A DNA stretch of 64,000 nucleotides from Chrysopilus asiliformis (lineage: Eukaryota; Arthropoda; Insecta; Diptera; Rhagionidae). Where the stretch lies: the NCBI GenBank assembly GCA_964034945.1, contig OZ035963.1:63623182-63687181 (forward strand). Reading direction: 5' to 3'. Below the pieces are notes generated by a model, which did not search any database, was not told the DNA's origin, and was given only the letters and a program-made list of their open reading frames with translations. Positions within the stretch are counted from its first letter, which is position 1, and every line of letters begins with the position of its first letter. Positions 1-10,472 of this stretch are shown here, piece by piece. The position numbers and the translations under genes were made by a program.

Positions 1-29
1 AATATAACACCGTTTTTCGTACAAACAAA

Positions 30-531
30 TCATACTAAAATATAAAAATGAGTTGGTGTCTGTCTGTCTGTTCCTCTTTCACGCAAAAACGGATGAACCG
101 ATTGACTTGAAATTTGGAATGAGTGTCTGTGGTAGTCCTGGTTCCAAAATAAGCATACGGAAAAGTAGCGCGAAGGTTGGTGGGAGTAAGGGGAGGGGGA
201 GTAAGGGGAAGGGAGAGTAAGGGAAGGGGGGAGTGAGGGGAGGGGGTAAAGTGATTTCGAAACTTAGTTTTTGGGCTATGTTACTCTTTCGCGGGGAAAC
301 TACTGAACCGATTGGCCTGAAATTTGGCATAGATGTTCGTCGGGGGTCCAGCCCCAACATAAACACATTAAAAAGTAGCCCGAGAGGTGGGGGGAGTAAG
401 GGGAGGGAGTAAAGTCATCTCGAAACTTAGTTTTCCCTGTATGTTACTCTTTCGCGGGGAAACGCGAGTGAACCTCGGGCACAGCACATGTGAGGGGTCA
501 ACCGCGAAGCGGTTCGGGGCGCAGGCCCTAG
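30..531 (+). mobile_element. Non-autonomous Helitron, family A copy 1 (alternative 3' end)
   Basis: It starts TC after A29 with the family's AT-rich 5' cap (TCATACTAAAATATAAAAAT), followed by a short GTCT run. Two related modules follow, each with an ACCGATTG box, a GAAATTTGGCAT-type box and a G-rich tract. It ends CTAG at 528-531 before T532. TC start, CTAG end and insertion between A and T are the Helitron rules. The 3' hairpin (stem AACCGC/GCGGTT, 500-514) differs from that of most family A copies here and matches the minus-strand copy at 43993-44229. No Rep/helicase is encoded, so it would depend on an autonomous Helitron elsewhere. Confidence 0.82.
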
Positions 532-2114
532 TAAATAAATAAATAATGGGCAAAAAAGACTCTTCTTCTTCCACATATAAAACGAAAAAGCTTTTTGCCA
601 AATATGTGGTTTATCAAAAAAATGGTTAACAAAAAGTGTTTACAATACGATTTTCCATAATTCCTCAAAACGTTAAAAATCAATCAGACCACTGACCACC
701 TCCACCCCTCCCCAAACTAGTGGAAGAATCTTTTGGGATTTTCTCACAAATATTTCGTCCAATCGTAAAAAGCCACAAAAAGGATCTTTTAACATAACTT
801 TTCTAAACGTCATTGCTCAGTCTAATTACGTACCCTCCCAAGAACCATCTAATTGACTTCATACTTATTTAGTACTCTTATTTTAAGTAGTGGGGGGGGG
901 GGGGTCACGATTTAGAGTATTTGGCAATTGACTCCTGTGCTATCTAATGTTCTTTTTTTCAATTTCAATTATTTGATTCGATTCCAGTCTTGTCATACGT
1001 CCACTGCCAATAAAAGAAAATTTAGTTACCTTCAATCAAAATGAAAAATCTCTTCAAATGTTCAACTTTGACCTTTTGTGAAATCAATTTAGTTAACATT
1101 CCTCCCCTATTTTCAGTTTTATCAACGACTATCCAAGTTTTTCCTAAATTTCCCAGTAGAGAGAACTGGACAATTTGTTATCAATCGATTTTTCTTTATG
1201 GTAAAAATCAGTTAGAGGACACCATCTGGACATTAGATCCCAATTTAGGTGACAATTTGAAAGCCGTTTGCCATTCATTACGTCGACGTGAGAGAAAAAC
1301 TGTGAAAATTCGTTCGCAGAACTTTTCGCAAATATTGACAGAGGCATAAAAAAACATAAATAAATATGAACCTGTCCCATATTTTTGGTAAATTCTGTTT
1401 ACCTGTTTGTGAGTGATATCCTGTTCTTGTAGGTACTGTAAAGGATTCTGACCTCCTTCAGTGTTTATTGATGTGCTGTCTCAGGACTTAACGTCTACAA
1501 AAATTATTGTACACAGAAAGAAGGGGGGAAAAAATGTGGGTGACATAAAAATACATACTGGATGAAATCCAGGACTCCGAAAAAGGAAGCGTGAAGCCAA
1601 ATGAAACAAAATAAATTTACTGCCTTTCAACTTTTTCCTTTTTGTCTACACAAAAGGGGACTTTCTCGGCCGGTTTTAAATATTGAAAACTCAGCTTTTC
1701 ACTTTAATGTTGTCACCGAAACGACGACCGAGGACAATGGGAAAAAATCGACAAGGAAATGGAATTTTCATTTGCGAATAAAAAATCTAAACCCTTTTCA
1801 GAACAAAAGGCGAACTGAGGTTTAATTTAATTTACGCTCAAACATATGTGTGTGTGTGATTGTTTGTTTCTTTTTTTCTGGCAGGTTGCGAAAAGAAAAT
1901 TCAATGCCATTGTTCAAGGTGAATACAAAGTAAATTTCAGGATTTGTTTGAACATGGAATTTGCATAGGTATGGGGGTGTTTTTTTTGGTTAACCTTTTT
2001 CTACATTTCGTTACAATTCAATCAAAGTAAAGAAGGTTTTTGTGCAGGAATGTTTTTCACACTCGAATTTTATCAGATTTTCTTTGTGGCGAATTTTTAA
2101 ATGCCGGGTAATTA
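532..2114. other. No gene seen; AT-rich unassigned DNA
   Basis: I see no convincing exon. It holds a run of 14 G at 891-904, a few short reading frames of low-complexity character, and no element ends I can pair. Confidence 0.5.
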
Positions 2115-2116
2115 CA

Positions 2117-4041
2117 CACGGAGAAAAAAATTATGATTCCCCCAATCATAAAATGCAGCCAGCATAATTATGTTTGGGGGATTCTTATTACAATTATGTT
2201 TGGCTGAAATTTCCCTGTGGGATATTTGTGCCATTACAATTATGATTGCAGACACTATGATTCCAATCATATTATGTTCAAAGCTGACAAGATATTTTGA
2301 TTACATTATGTTTAGCACTACAACAATATTGTTAAATAATCCAACCATATTATGTTTGCAGCAACTAGAATGTAATTACAAAAACTAAACATAATATGGT
2401 TGCCTCAAACAAAAATATTGATTGTATTAACCATAATTATAATTGCTGGAATAAAAATGTGATTCGACTTTCCAATTATAATTTGATTAGCCCAAGCAAA
2501 TAATGCTTGTGCTAACCATAAATAGAATTTTAGCAACAAAATCAAATAAACCAAACACCAAATTTTGTAATATTGTATTTATTGATTAAAAATGTGTGTA
2601 ACAATTATTATTATATACAAAGATTAAAATTAATATTATTTTTACACCCAATTCACAAAGCTTATATTTTGTTTGTTTTTACATGAAGCGTAGGATATCT
2701 GACATCGACAAAAAATTCGGTTTTTTTAATTCAGTTAACAGCATATATTCCGATTTTAATGAACCAGCCTTTATTATCTGTTCTAAGGACTGCAAAATAG
2801 CCTCCCTTTAATCTACGTTTGAAGAAGATAAGTTTGCTATTTGTTTTTTAATATTGTTTAAGTATTTGGAGAAAAAATTAATTATGTCTCGCGCGTTTTT
2901 AATTGCAACAGTTCGAGGTATTTTCTCATTACTGAAAATCTTTATGAAAATCCTCAGAAATTCTAATCTAATGTTCTTAAACCCTACATTGTGTAAATCG
3001 TCTTCAAATGGTAATGTATAACTACAGTTTGAAAAAGAAATATTTCTCTCAAAATTAGAGTCTACTCCATGTAAAGTTCCTAAATTTAAATTTTGATTAC
3101 TTGGGCAAATGACTAAAGGCCAATGCTTCTTTAAATGTGCTCTAAAAGATTCAATATGAGTATATTCTTTTTTACAATCCTGATATGAACATATAAAAAT
3201 CGAATTCTTTTTATGATATTTTTTATAATGATGTATCAATTCATTTTCTTGGAAACTTTCTTGGATTTTTCTTTTTGTCGCACAGATCCTTTTTCCGTTA
3301 TCATTGAAATATTTACCTGCGTGAGGTAATAAATATGGAAGTACTTGAAGTGTCTGTGCCGCCTTTTGTCCTAATGAAATGCAAAAAGTTATTTTTTTCA
3401 TTATGAAGTTGTTAAAAAATACTCACTATTATCAGTTAGGGAATGTATATTTTTCACCAACGTTATAACATAGCTATCACGTAAAACGGTAGCTTTTTCC
3501 AGTACCTTAGTCGAAAGTTCTTTAATTCACTTTTAAAATACACGATATAAAAATTACTCAAAATAACTTTTCGTCTTACGATTTGACATTTGCCATTTTT
3601 TGAAATTGTTTCAATTTCAAGTGTTACTTTTCTTTTTGGATTTTTTTTGAAAAGTGGTGGAATATAATTGAACATAATATGTTTAATTTAACAAAAATAT
3701 GATCTGAGGGATCATATTTTCAATATGGCCGCTATCGAGATGTTCGCATTTAGTCAAACATAATTATGTTCAGGTACATGATTAAGAATAATATGGTGAC
3801 ATGCAAACACATTTTTATTCATTCCAATCAAATAGTGGTTAGATATTATTGTCCTCCCAATTACATTATAATTTTTAAAATTTCCCTTGTCGGGGAACAT
3901 AATTATGATTGGAAAACTAAACATAATACTAATTGGAATTCATCGTCTGATAACATTTTGATTCGTCTGATTATATTTTGATTCCCCCAATAATTCTTAT
4001 AGTACTCCCAATGATATTCAACCATAATTTTTTTCTCCGTG
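2117..4041 (-). mobile_element. 1.9 kb DNA transposon with CAC-type terminal repeats and a C2H2 gene
   Basis: The two ends are perfect 19-bp inverted repeats, CACGGAGAAAAAAATTATG at 2117-2135 and its complement at 4023-4041. Each is flanked by CA (2115-2116 and 4042-4043), a probable 2-bp target duplication. About 400 bp inside each end carry repeated short palindromes of the type CATAATTATG (for example 2163-2172, 3759-3768, 3898-3907) and CATAATATG variants, as expected of subterminal protein-binding sites. The middle holds a minus-strand C2H2 gene. No DDE transposase is recognisable. CAC ends and a 2-bp duplication fit the CMC (CACTA/Mirage/Chapaev) group, but that is inference. A smaller MITE family at 35060-35318 and 45067-45204 has similar ends (CACTCAGAAAAATG). 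Confidence 0.72.
2808..3675 (-). CDS. Transposon-borne C2H2 zinc-finger protein, spliced, probably partial
   Basis: The main exon (2808-3370) reads open to a stop. Counting from the open frame's Met codon at 3401, which lies in the intron described next, it contains a canonical C2H2 finger at residues 71-93: C71, C76, H89, H93 (C-x4-C-x12-H-x3-H) with the hydrophobic core in place. Just before it, HHYKKYH looks like the end of a degenerate earlier finger. After the finger comes about 100 residues rich in Asn, Lys and Ile that I do not recognise. A 56-bp intron fits well: donor GTGAGT (complement of 3421-3426), acceptor ending at 3371, phase 1 on both sides. It joins an upstream open stretch (3427-3526) reading ...RDSYVITLVKNIHSLTDN. 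A further open stretch (3463-3675, starting MFNYIPPLFKKNPKRK) lies in another frame and may be an earlier exon, but I could not settle that junction; a frameshift is equally possible. The gene lies wholly inside the CAC-ended element, so it is probably a transposon gene. DNA binding is likely; catalysis cannot be claimed. Confidence 0.55.
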
Positions 4042-4043
4042 CA

Positions 4044-4338
4044 CATTCGTCAGGTTTAGTTTATGGGGGTATTATAAAATATTAATGATAAGCAGAATTT
4101 TTGAAAAAAATTAGTGTTATATTGCTCAATACGCCATTAGAAACGTTTTTTTAATTTAAAAAACAAAAAAATATGTGAAATAAACAAAAAAATATAACGA
4201 ATTTATTGGATATAGGCTAAATTTTGACCAAAGTGAATATGGGACATAAAATTGTTGAATGTTTACAGATTCAAAATCTACTTGCAGCTTCCTACGGCTT
4301 GTCGCCTCAGCAAATGTTTAACTTATGCTACATTTACG
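4044..4338. other. No gene seen
   Basis: AT-rich spacer between the CAC-ended element and the next MITE; nothing recognised. Confidence 0.5.
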
Positions 4339-4341
4339 TTA

Positions 4342-4716
4342 GTGCGGTATTACACTTGGCAACTTTCGGGCTTACTTAAGCCGATTTTTGGGAGAAACGA
4401 CTGCGGAGATGGAAGGGAAAAGTTGCCACTCGAAATCATTGCTTATCGAGAACTTTCTGCATACATGCAAAGCGTGTGAACCGGTTTGGAAAAAGTATAA
4501 GGCAGAACTCATTTTCTATCTGACCGTCAGCAGGCAAAGATCTTGGGAAATATCTGAAGCAGCAGCAATTTTAATGGCTTTTCCCATGTTAACTGTCTGG
4601 CAACTGAAGGACGACTGATGTTGAGTCCACACACACACATGTAAACTTGTGTAGCATATGCAAACAGGATTGGCTCAAAAGTTGCCGGCTTAAATAAGCC
4701 ATGTGTGATACCGCGC
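4342..4716. mobile_element. TTA-flanked MITE (PIF/Harbinger-like)
   Basis: The ends are imperfect inverted repeats, GTGCGGTATTACACTTGGC at the left and the complement of GCGCGGTATCACACATGGC at the right. They are flanked by TTA at 4339-4341 and 4717-4719. The 375-bp interior codes for nothing I recognise. A 3-bp TTA duplication is typical of PIF/Harbinger, so the class is inferred from that alone. Confidence 0.6.
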
Positions 4717-4784
4717 TTACTGACTACTGTTCGGTACATGGGCGTCCGCAAATGCCGGTAGGGGTGAGAGGGGGGTGCACCCCT

Positions 4785-5060
4785 GGTCACTTTTCTTAGC
4801 AGGAAGGAAAGTATTGTATCTCTCAATGTGACTGACTTGAGAACGGGGGCAGATAGAAACTTTCTGATCAATACGAAATCTTTTTTTTTTGGCAAAAATG
4901 ATAAGGGTCTGCCGGTCTGTCTGTCCGATGTACGTATCTTAAATTACTCGAAAACATGTTGAGCTAGTGGTTTGAAATTGTTTATGGAAGACTTTTATCA
5001 AAATCGTTGTTTTGTATCAACTTTTGGAAAATTTGGAGCACGATTATGATTAAAACAAAT
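4785..5060 (-). repeat. Dispersed repeat family D, copy 1
   Basis: The stretch around 4799-4935 is the reverse complement of 43600-43740, sharing the core CTTTCTGATCARTACGAAAT and a GTCT-rich tail. A shorter relative lies at 39940-40015. Its ends are not resolved. Confidence 0.5.
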
Positions 5061-6769
5061 ATAATATCTCTCAACGTGACTTTATTCTTCTTCTGCCTTT
5101 TTACAACTTTACGTATTGCCATATCCCTACTTCTTACAATGATGTCAACCGACTACAAAAAGTAACATTGACTATAACGTGTACCTCTCATACAATTTTT
5201 TTAAAATGCAGTTGTTTAAAGCTTCTCGAAAACTATGTGCTTTTGAAAAAAAATGTACCTTTATAATCAAGTTTAAGGGAAACAAATTTTTCTACATTTT
5301 TTGCTTTAATGGTATCTCTAACGGTTCTTGACGTACTTGAAAAAGAAAAGTTTTTTTAAACATATTTTTCCGAAATTTTAAATATTGCAGAGAAAAGTTA
5401 TATGCTGTTCACATGAGATATTTCAAAAATTTTTAATGGTGACCTTAAGTTGTTTTCTTGATTTCTTGTTTTTATACTCTATCCAAAAATATAAACTGAT
5501 AGCATTTTTCCACATATTTAGTTGGAATGCCAGTATTTATTCAATATTATTACCTGATTTTCCACGGCTGTGAAAGGTAATTGAATTTTATTTTTGAAAT
5601 CAATTTTTATGGCTCCTATCCGTCGTGTGTATTCCTTCAATTTCTTTTGAATGGAGCATTTTGTAAGCGATATCAATAAAACGTATTTACGCTATACGAA
5701 ATTCATCAAAGCATACCGCACGCTGCAAAAATACATCATCCATTAGGTCCCCTCACACCTTGTTCCATCCAAAACCAATAAACATTCACAAAAAAATTTG
5801 TTTCCTTTTTTATTATTTGTTTAAGAAGAACAGAAGGAATTTTCTTCATCTTATGTTTGTGGGTAAGATCGACTACATTACGGAATTGTACTTATTTTTA
5901 CGATGTTCGAACATACGATATGGCAGTTCTCTCTCATGTTACAAATTCAATTTACAACATCCTTCTGGCAAACATTTGAGCAATACCAACATAAATAGAA
6001 GCCTTGAATAATATTCCGATACGATTTCTGCCATACCATATGGAGGGAAGGATGAGGAGTCCTTTTGTAACCTGTGGGGAAAATGTCATTTCAGAGCGGA
6101 ACATAGTAAAGTGGAAACACACAAGTACCGATCGTAAAATGTGAAATAACACAAGAATCAATAAAATAAAACTAAATGGAAATCTAAGGTGTAACAAACA
6201 TCACCCGGAATAGTCGAAACAACAGAACAAAAATGGCTGATTTTTTACTAATAGATAGAAAATTCTGTATGCTACGAAAATATATTTTGTCATCTACAGT
6301 TGAGTTGACATATCGAAAAATATTGAATATTCAGTCCATATTTAAAACTGAGTTCAAATACCGTAAAAAATTGTCCACCCAGAAGTTAATTTTGGTAGAA
6401 AATTTTTTCGTCCTTGCGAAAATGTAGTGAAAAAATTTCCAATTCTAATTTCCACCTTAACTCTCAACTGTTGTAGTTTACGTTTTTGCTTTGTTTCCGA
6501 CTTTATCCTGATTTCCCTCTATTGTGAAATCGGGAAAATTCTGACTGAAAACTAATGTCATAATTCTAGCCGGATGAGAGTTTTCTATGCCCATGGGAAA
6601 CTTTATTGAAAAAATATAAAAGCGCTACGTTTTTGCCTTCTATGAAATAAATATCGCTTAAAATATTGCAGAAATTCAAGGAAATTCGTGAAAATTTAAT
6701 GAAATTACAATCGACTTTATAGCGTAAATAAAAATTGATAGCAGAAAGTATTCAACAACAAAACTAATA
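5061..6769. other. No gene seen; AT-rich unassigned DNA
   Basis: Only short reading frames of biased composition are present. No paired element ends and no convincing splice-bounded exon were found. Confidence 0.5.
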
Positions 6770-6905
6770 TTTTATTTAAAAGCTTTTGGATTTCAAATAA
6801 ATAAAAATATCTGATGCGAACAGGACATGATTTTCTTACACGAAATCTATATTTGTGCACAATTTACACTATAAAGCGATGAATAAAATGTTAGTTTATT
6901 TAAAG
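6770..6905 (+). repeat. Dispersed repeat K, copy 1
   Basis: About 120 bp match 53985-54105, sharing AAAAATATCTGATG, TGTGCACAATTTAC and GATGAATAAAATRTTAGTTT. The other copy directly abuts a family B element. Just downstream, TATACCC and GGGTATA around 6920-6945 form a short inverted pair. Confidence 0.5.
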
Positions 6906-7079
6906 GTATGAATTTTTATACCCGTATGGTGAAACCAAAGGGTATACCGTAGGCGTCATAAAAATCTGGAAAATTCATATTAAATTGTAAACCGTTTAAT
7001 AAAACACAGAAGTTGAACGAAAAAAAAATGTATTTTGCTCTAAACTAAATCTTACATATTAGTAAAAAAAATTATGCAA

Positions 7080-7420
7080 CGAACTTCTCCAAACGGGGCC
7101 TGTACTTCTTGCAGGTCAATATTAAATAAGACACCGACTTGTCGTTCCATGCGATGGCAATGGTGGACTTCAGAGCTTGCACATTACTGTAAGCCTTAGC
7201 TCCAGTCTTAGCCTGATCATATGCCCATATTAAAATTAAGGTCTGGAGAGCTCGGTGACCACATGTCCTTAGACCAGAAGTTTTTTAAATTATTGGTTGT
7301 TATAAATTCTCCAAATTTGGGTACTTCTGACAGTGTGGCACGGCGCCCCGTCTTGTTGAAACACGTAAAGACATCATTACCGTAGGTTGACTCTATACGA
7401 TCGAAAACGTCTTTTCTGTA
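7080..7420 (-). pseudogene. Decayed mariner/Tc1-type transposase fragment
   Basis: Read on the minus strand, the region keeps a fragment like WSPSSPDLN (compare the WPPxSPDLNPLD stretch that precedes the third catalytic Asp in IS630/Tc1/mariner proteins). Upstream of it is a degraded FTCFNKTGRRAT, where families usually have QQDGAPxHT. Several stops and frameshifts follow. It belongs to a lineage distinct from the DD41D copies elsewhere in the window. No ends were found. Confidence 0.5.
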
Positions 7421-7424
7421 TATC

Positions 7425-7640
7425 TCAAAAACTTATCAAAAAAGTGCAAGAACAAGAGTTATTTAGAATATGATTTTAAATAAAACTCCCATACATCAAA
7501 ATCCGATTGGAATAAATTTTAAAAAATCTAATTGGAAAGTTTGACTTCAAAGTGGAATTTTGGTACAACTGTTCGAATTTTGATACGAATATCCCCCTAC
7601 CGGTTTTCAATAATTGCCAGATTGGCAATTATACCTTTTG
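7425..7640 (+). repeat. Unit of dispersed repeat H
   Basis: It contains the recurrent elements of the 147-bp family best seen at 17890-18380: an attenuated CTCAAAAAC..., TTTAGAATATGATTTTA, and CATACATCAAAATCCGATTGG. It is degenerate. Confidence 0.45.
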
Positions 7641-8370
7641 TTATGTTTTTTTTAAATTGTAGTACACTTTAAAAGCTTAATTTTTTTCGAAAATATCTTT
7701 TTTAAACTATTTTATCCTTATTAGTTGCCATTTTGTTTTTTTTCTATGTTTTTTTCCAATGCCCTTTCATTAAAGGATTTGGATAAAGTTTCGTGCGTGT
7801 GCAAAATTTTAAGTCAATCGGATGAGTGAAAGTAAGTCAAGATTAGATCACAAGATTTGACCCTAATTAATTAACTGACACTTGAAACTAAATAAAAGCC
7901 TGCAAAAATGAATTAAAATGTGTTTTGTTTTAATAATTTCTGATGAAAAAGTCTTCGATCCGAGTACATAAAATATTCTATTGGGAATTTCAACTCAAAA
8001 GAAAATTCAAATGTCGTTTCTCACTTTATATCAGGCTCATATCTTTAGTAAAACTGTCTGAAAGGGGACAAATTGGATCAGTATCGCAAGAAGAAGAAAG
8101 TTAAATACGATTATCCTTTTTGTCCTTGGTTGTTTAAAGGGCAAACAAAAAGTGTCCTTTTTCTTCTTCAATTTTAAATCAATTCTACCGATATATATGT
8201 TTTATATTGGATTATCCTCTTTTAACAAAAAAAAATCACTAAGTGGTACTTTGAACTGACAAAATAAATTTAAATTAAGTGAGAATAGTCTAATTTTAAA
8301 TTACTTTGTTTCTGGAGCTGTTAGTTGTAACCTTACTAGAAATTTTGGAGTCTGGAACGTATTTGAGACT
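7641..8370. other. No gene seen; fragment of repeat E
   Basis: Around 7790-7870 there is a TGTGCAAAATTTTAAGTCAA / AGATTTGACCCT stretch shared with the foldback at 15170-15360 and with 28505-28575. Nothing else was recognised. Confidence 0.45.
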
Positions 8371-8815
8371 AAAGGGTGTTTCAATAAGGATATAACAATT
8401 TTGTATTTTAATAAAAACGCACCCTAAAACTTTTTTTCTGATCTGGCAATGCTAAAACGTCAGTCAAGGTTTACATTTTTATCATGGTGAAGTTCACGAA
8501 CGAGCAACGTTTGGAAATTATTAAAACTTACTACCGAAATTCTGAGTCGGTGGTCGCAATCGTGTAATCTCGAGAAATGGTCCGGTCGAATGGCCACCTC
8601 GCTCATGCGATTTAACGCCGTTGGATTTCTTTTTATGGGGTTATGTTAAGTCGTTGGTTTATGACAACAAGCCAACAACGTTAGAGGAGCTCAGGAACAA
8701 TATCGAACGCGAAATTGCCAACGTTCCGGCCGATGTGTGGAAGAGTGATGAAAAATTGGCTCCAAAGAATCAATCAGGAAAGACCAGATAAAAAAAATCC
8801 ACTTTTGGTAGCAGA
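8371..8815 (+). pseudogene. Mariner (rosa-type) internal deletion derivative
   Basis: The left end has AAGGGTGTTTCAATAAGG, similar to mariner ends here. A start at 8484 gives the transposase N-terminus MVKFTNEQRLEIIKTYY and stops after 27 residues. Immediately after that stop the sequence resumes in the C-terminal catalytic region (WPPRSCDLTPLDFFLWGYVK, third catalytic Asp in LTPLD kept), so most of the gene is deleted. A frameshift near 8745 breaks the C-terminal helix region. It cannot make transposase. Right end not found. Confidence 0.7.
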
Positions 8816-10083
8816 TACGTGCCAAAAACCAAAAATTCAAGCATTGGAATTTCTTTATCTTTTACTAAAAAACAAAAGTGTTAAAACTTTAATTTAAATT
8901 AAATATCACACTCTAAAAACCTATGAGAACTATTGAATAATTCCTGCTTTCCATGACCTACTTATAAACACACAGTTTTCCTACTGCAAATTGCCAACAT
9001 TTGTAACTATTCTAATATGGTAGAATTTCACTAATCCATCATTAGAAGATACTATCACGAACTTGTGTTTACCTTTTCGATGGTAATTTTCACGTTCCAT
9101 AAACTTTACTCCGGTGTAATTGTTAATAAAAGTACTTTGTCGTGATTTAGTATTCCAACAAGTTTGGGTTTGAGCGGTTTTTACTTACACTCAAAAAAAT
9201 AATAACAAAAACCTCATTCTTATTGATAAAATTTGTTTTGTTGAATCTCAAAAAAAAAAAAATACTCGAGGACTTAGCGACTTGAAATTAAAAAAAAAAA
9301 ACAGTAACTAATGAAGCTTCTAATATCTTATATCATAAAATCTGCGTATTTTTCCCTTAAATTTTTATAATTAAATTAAAGTTTTCGAACAAGCCTTGCA
9401 ACAATTTTATTAAGTTCTTAACTCAACCGAATTCTTCTTCGGTTTTCCTTAATAAAATTATTCCCAAACCGCCATGACACACCTATAAAGTGCAAACCAA
9501 TATAGAGGTTTACTTTATGGTTTTGGGGAAAATTTCCCTTTATAGTCGGTAATTTAGTTACTCACTCAATACTTGGAAGAGAAATACGTAGTTGGGACTA
9601 ATAATCTTGGGATTTGATAATTAAGTGTTTCTGGTTACAGAAGACTTGTTTTAGGGGTTGCCGAACATCCCTTAAGGGTGTTATACGGTCTATCAGATTA
9701 TGACCTGGGTGGGTGGTGGGAGGGAGTTAAAAGTTGTTGAACACGTGAAATTAGAAACTTTGAACCAAAGCTGTATTTATAGATCTCGTTAACTTGTTGA
9801 GGTATTTTAATTTTTTTGAAAATCGGGTTAGTTTTCTAATAAAGTTCATAAAATACGTCACATTTTCAGGGGAGGGGGGATATACGGGGAATGGTGACTA
9901 AATTCCCAACAAAAAATCGCGAAAAGGTCTGCGGTTTATTCGAAAAAGCCTACATTTATCGTATCGTATTTTATTAAAAATGAAGATTTTTAGGCTAACC
10001 CAAAGCAGGAGTTTTCAGATTTGCCTTTGCAAAAAGGGTTTTGTAAAAACTCCTTCTCTGCAGCAGGCACGTAATCATACTAA
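8816..10083. other. No gene seen; contains a nested hairpin
   Basis: Unassigned AT-rich DNA. The only structure I see is the nested hairpin at 9403-9459, listed separately. Confidence 0.5.
9403..9459. other. Nested hairpin
   Basis: An outer 12-bp stem, AATTTTATTAAG (9403-9414) with CTTAATAAAATT (9448-9459), encloses an inner stem AACCGAA (9425-9431) / TTCGGTT (9438-9444). Function unknown; it could be a decayed element or a structured RNA. Confidence 0.4.
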
Positions 10084-10472
10084 TCATACTTCATACTATA
10101 CTAATATATAACAATGAGTTGGTGTCTGTCTGTCTGTCTGTCTGTTCCTCTTTCACGCAAAAACGGCTGAACCGATTGACTTGAAATTTGGCATGAGTGT
10201 CTGTGGTAGTTCTGGTTCCAACATAGACATACGTAAAAGAAGCGCGAGGGGTGGGGGGAGTAAGAGGAGGGGGAAACTTAGTTTTTGCGCAATGTTACTC
10301 TTTCGCGGGGAAACTACTGAACCGATTGGCCTGAAATTTGGCATAGATGTTCGTCGGGGGTCCAGCCCCAACATAGACCCATTAAAAAGTTTTTAAATTC
10401 TTTCCGGTTTTCTTCGTATTCTAAAACTTAGACAAAAAAACTTAACCCGGCAACGACCGGTACGCAAGCTAG
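10084..10472 (+). mobile_element. Non-autonomous Helitron, family A copy 2
   Basis: It starts TC after A10083 (TCATACTTCATACTATACTA, a slightly expanded cap), has four GTCT units at 10126-10144, and carries both family modules, the first with a shortened G-rich tract. It ends in the type-1 3' end: hairpin CCCGGCAACGACCGG (one arm mutated), then CGCAAGCTAG, CTAG at 10469-10472, followed by T10473. No coding capacity. Confidence 0.8.

Noticed and set aside
4388..4618. 76-codon frame inside the TTA MITE
   Set aside because: No similarity to Harbinger or Myb-like proteins recognised; probably chance.
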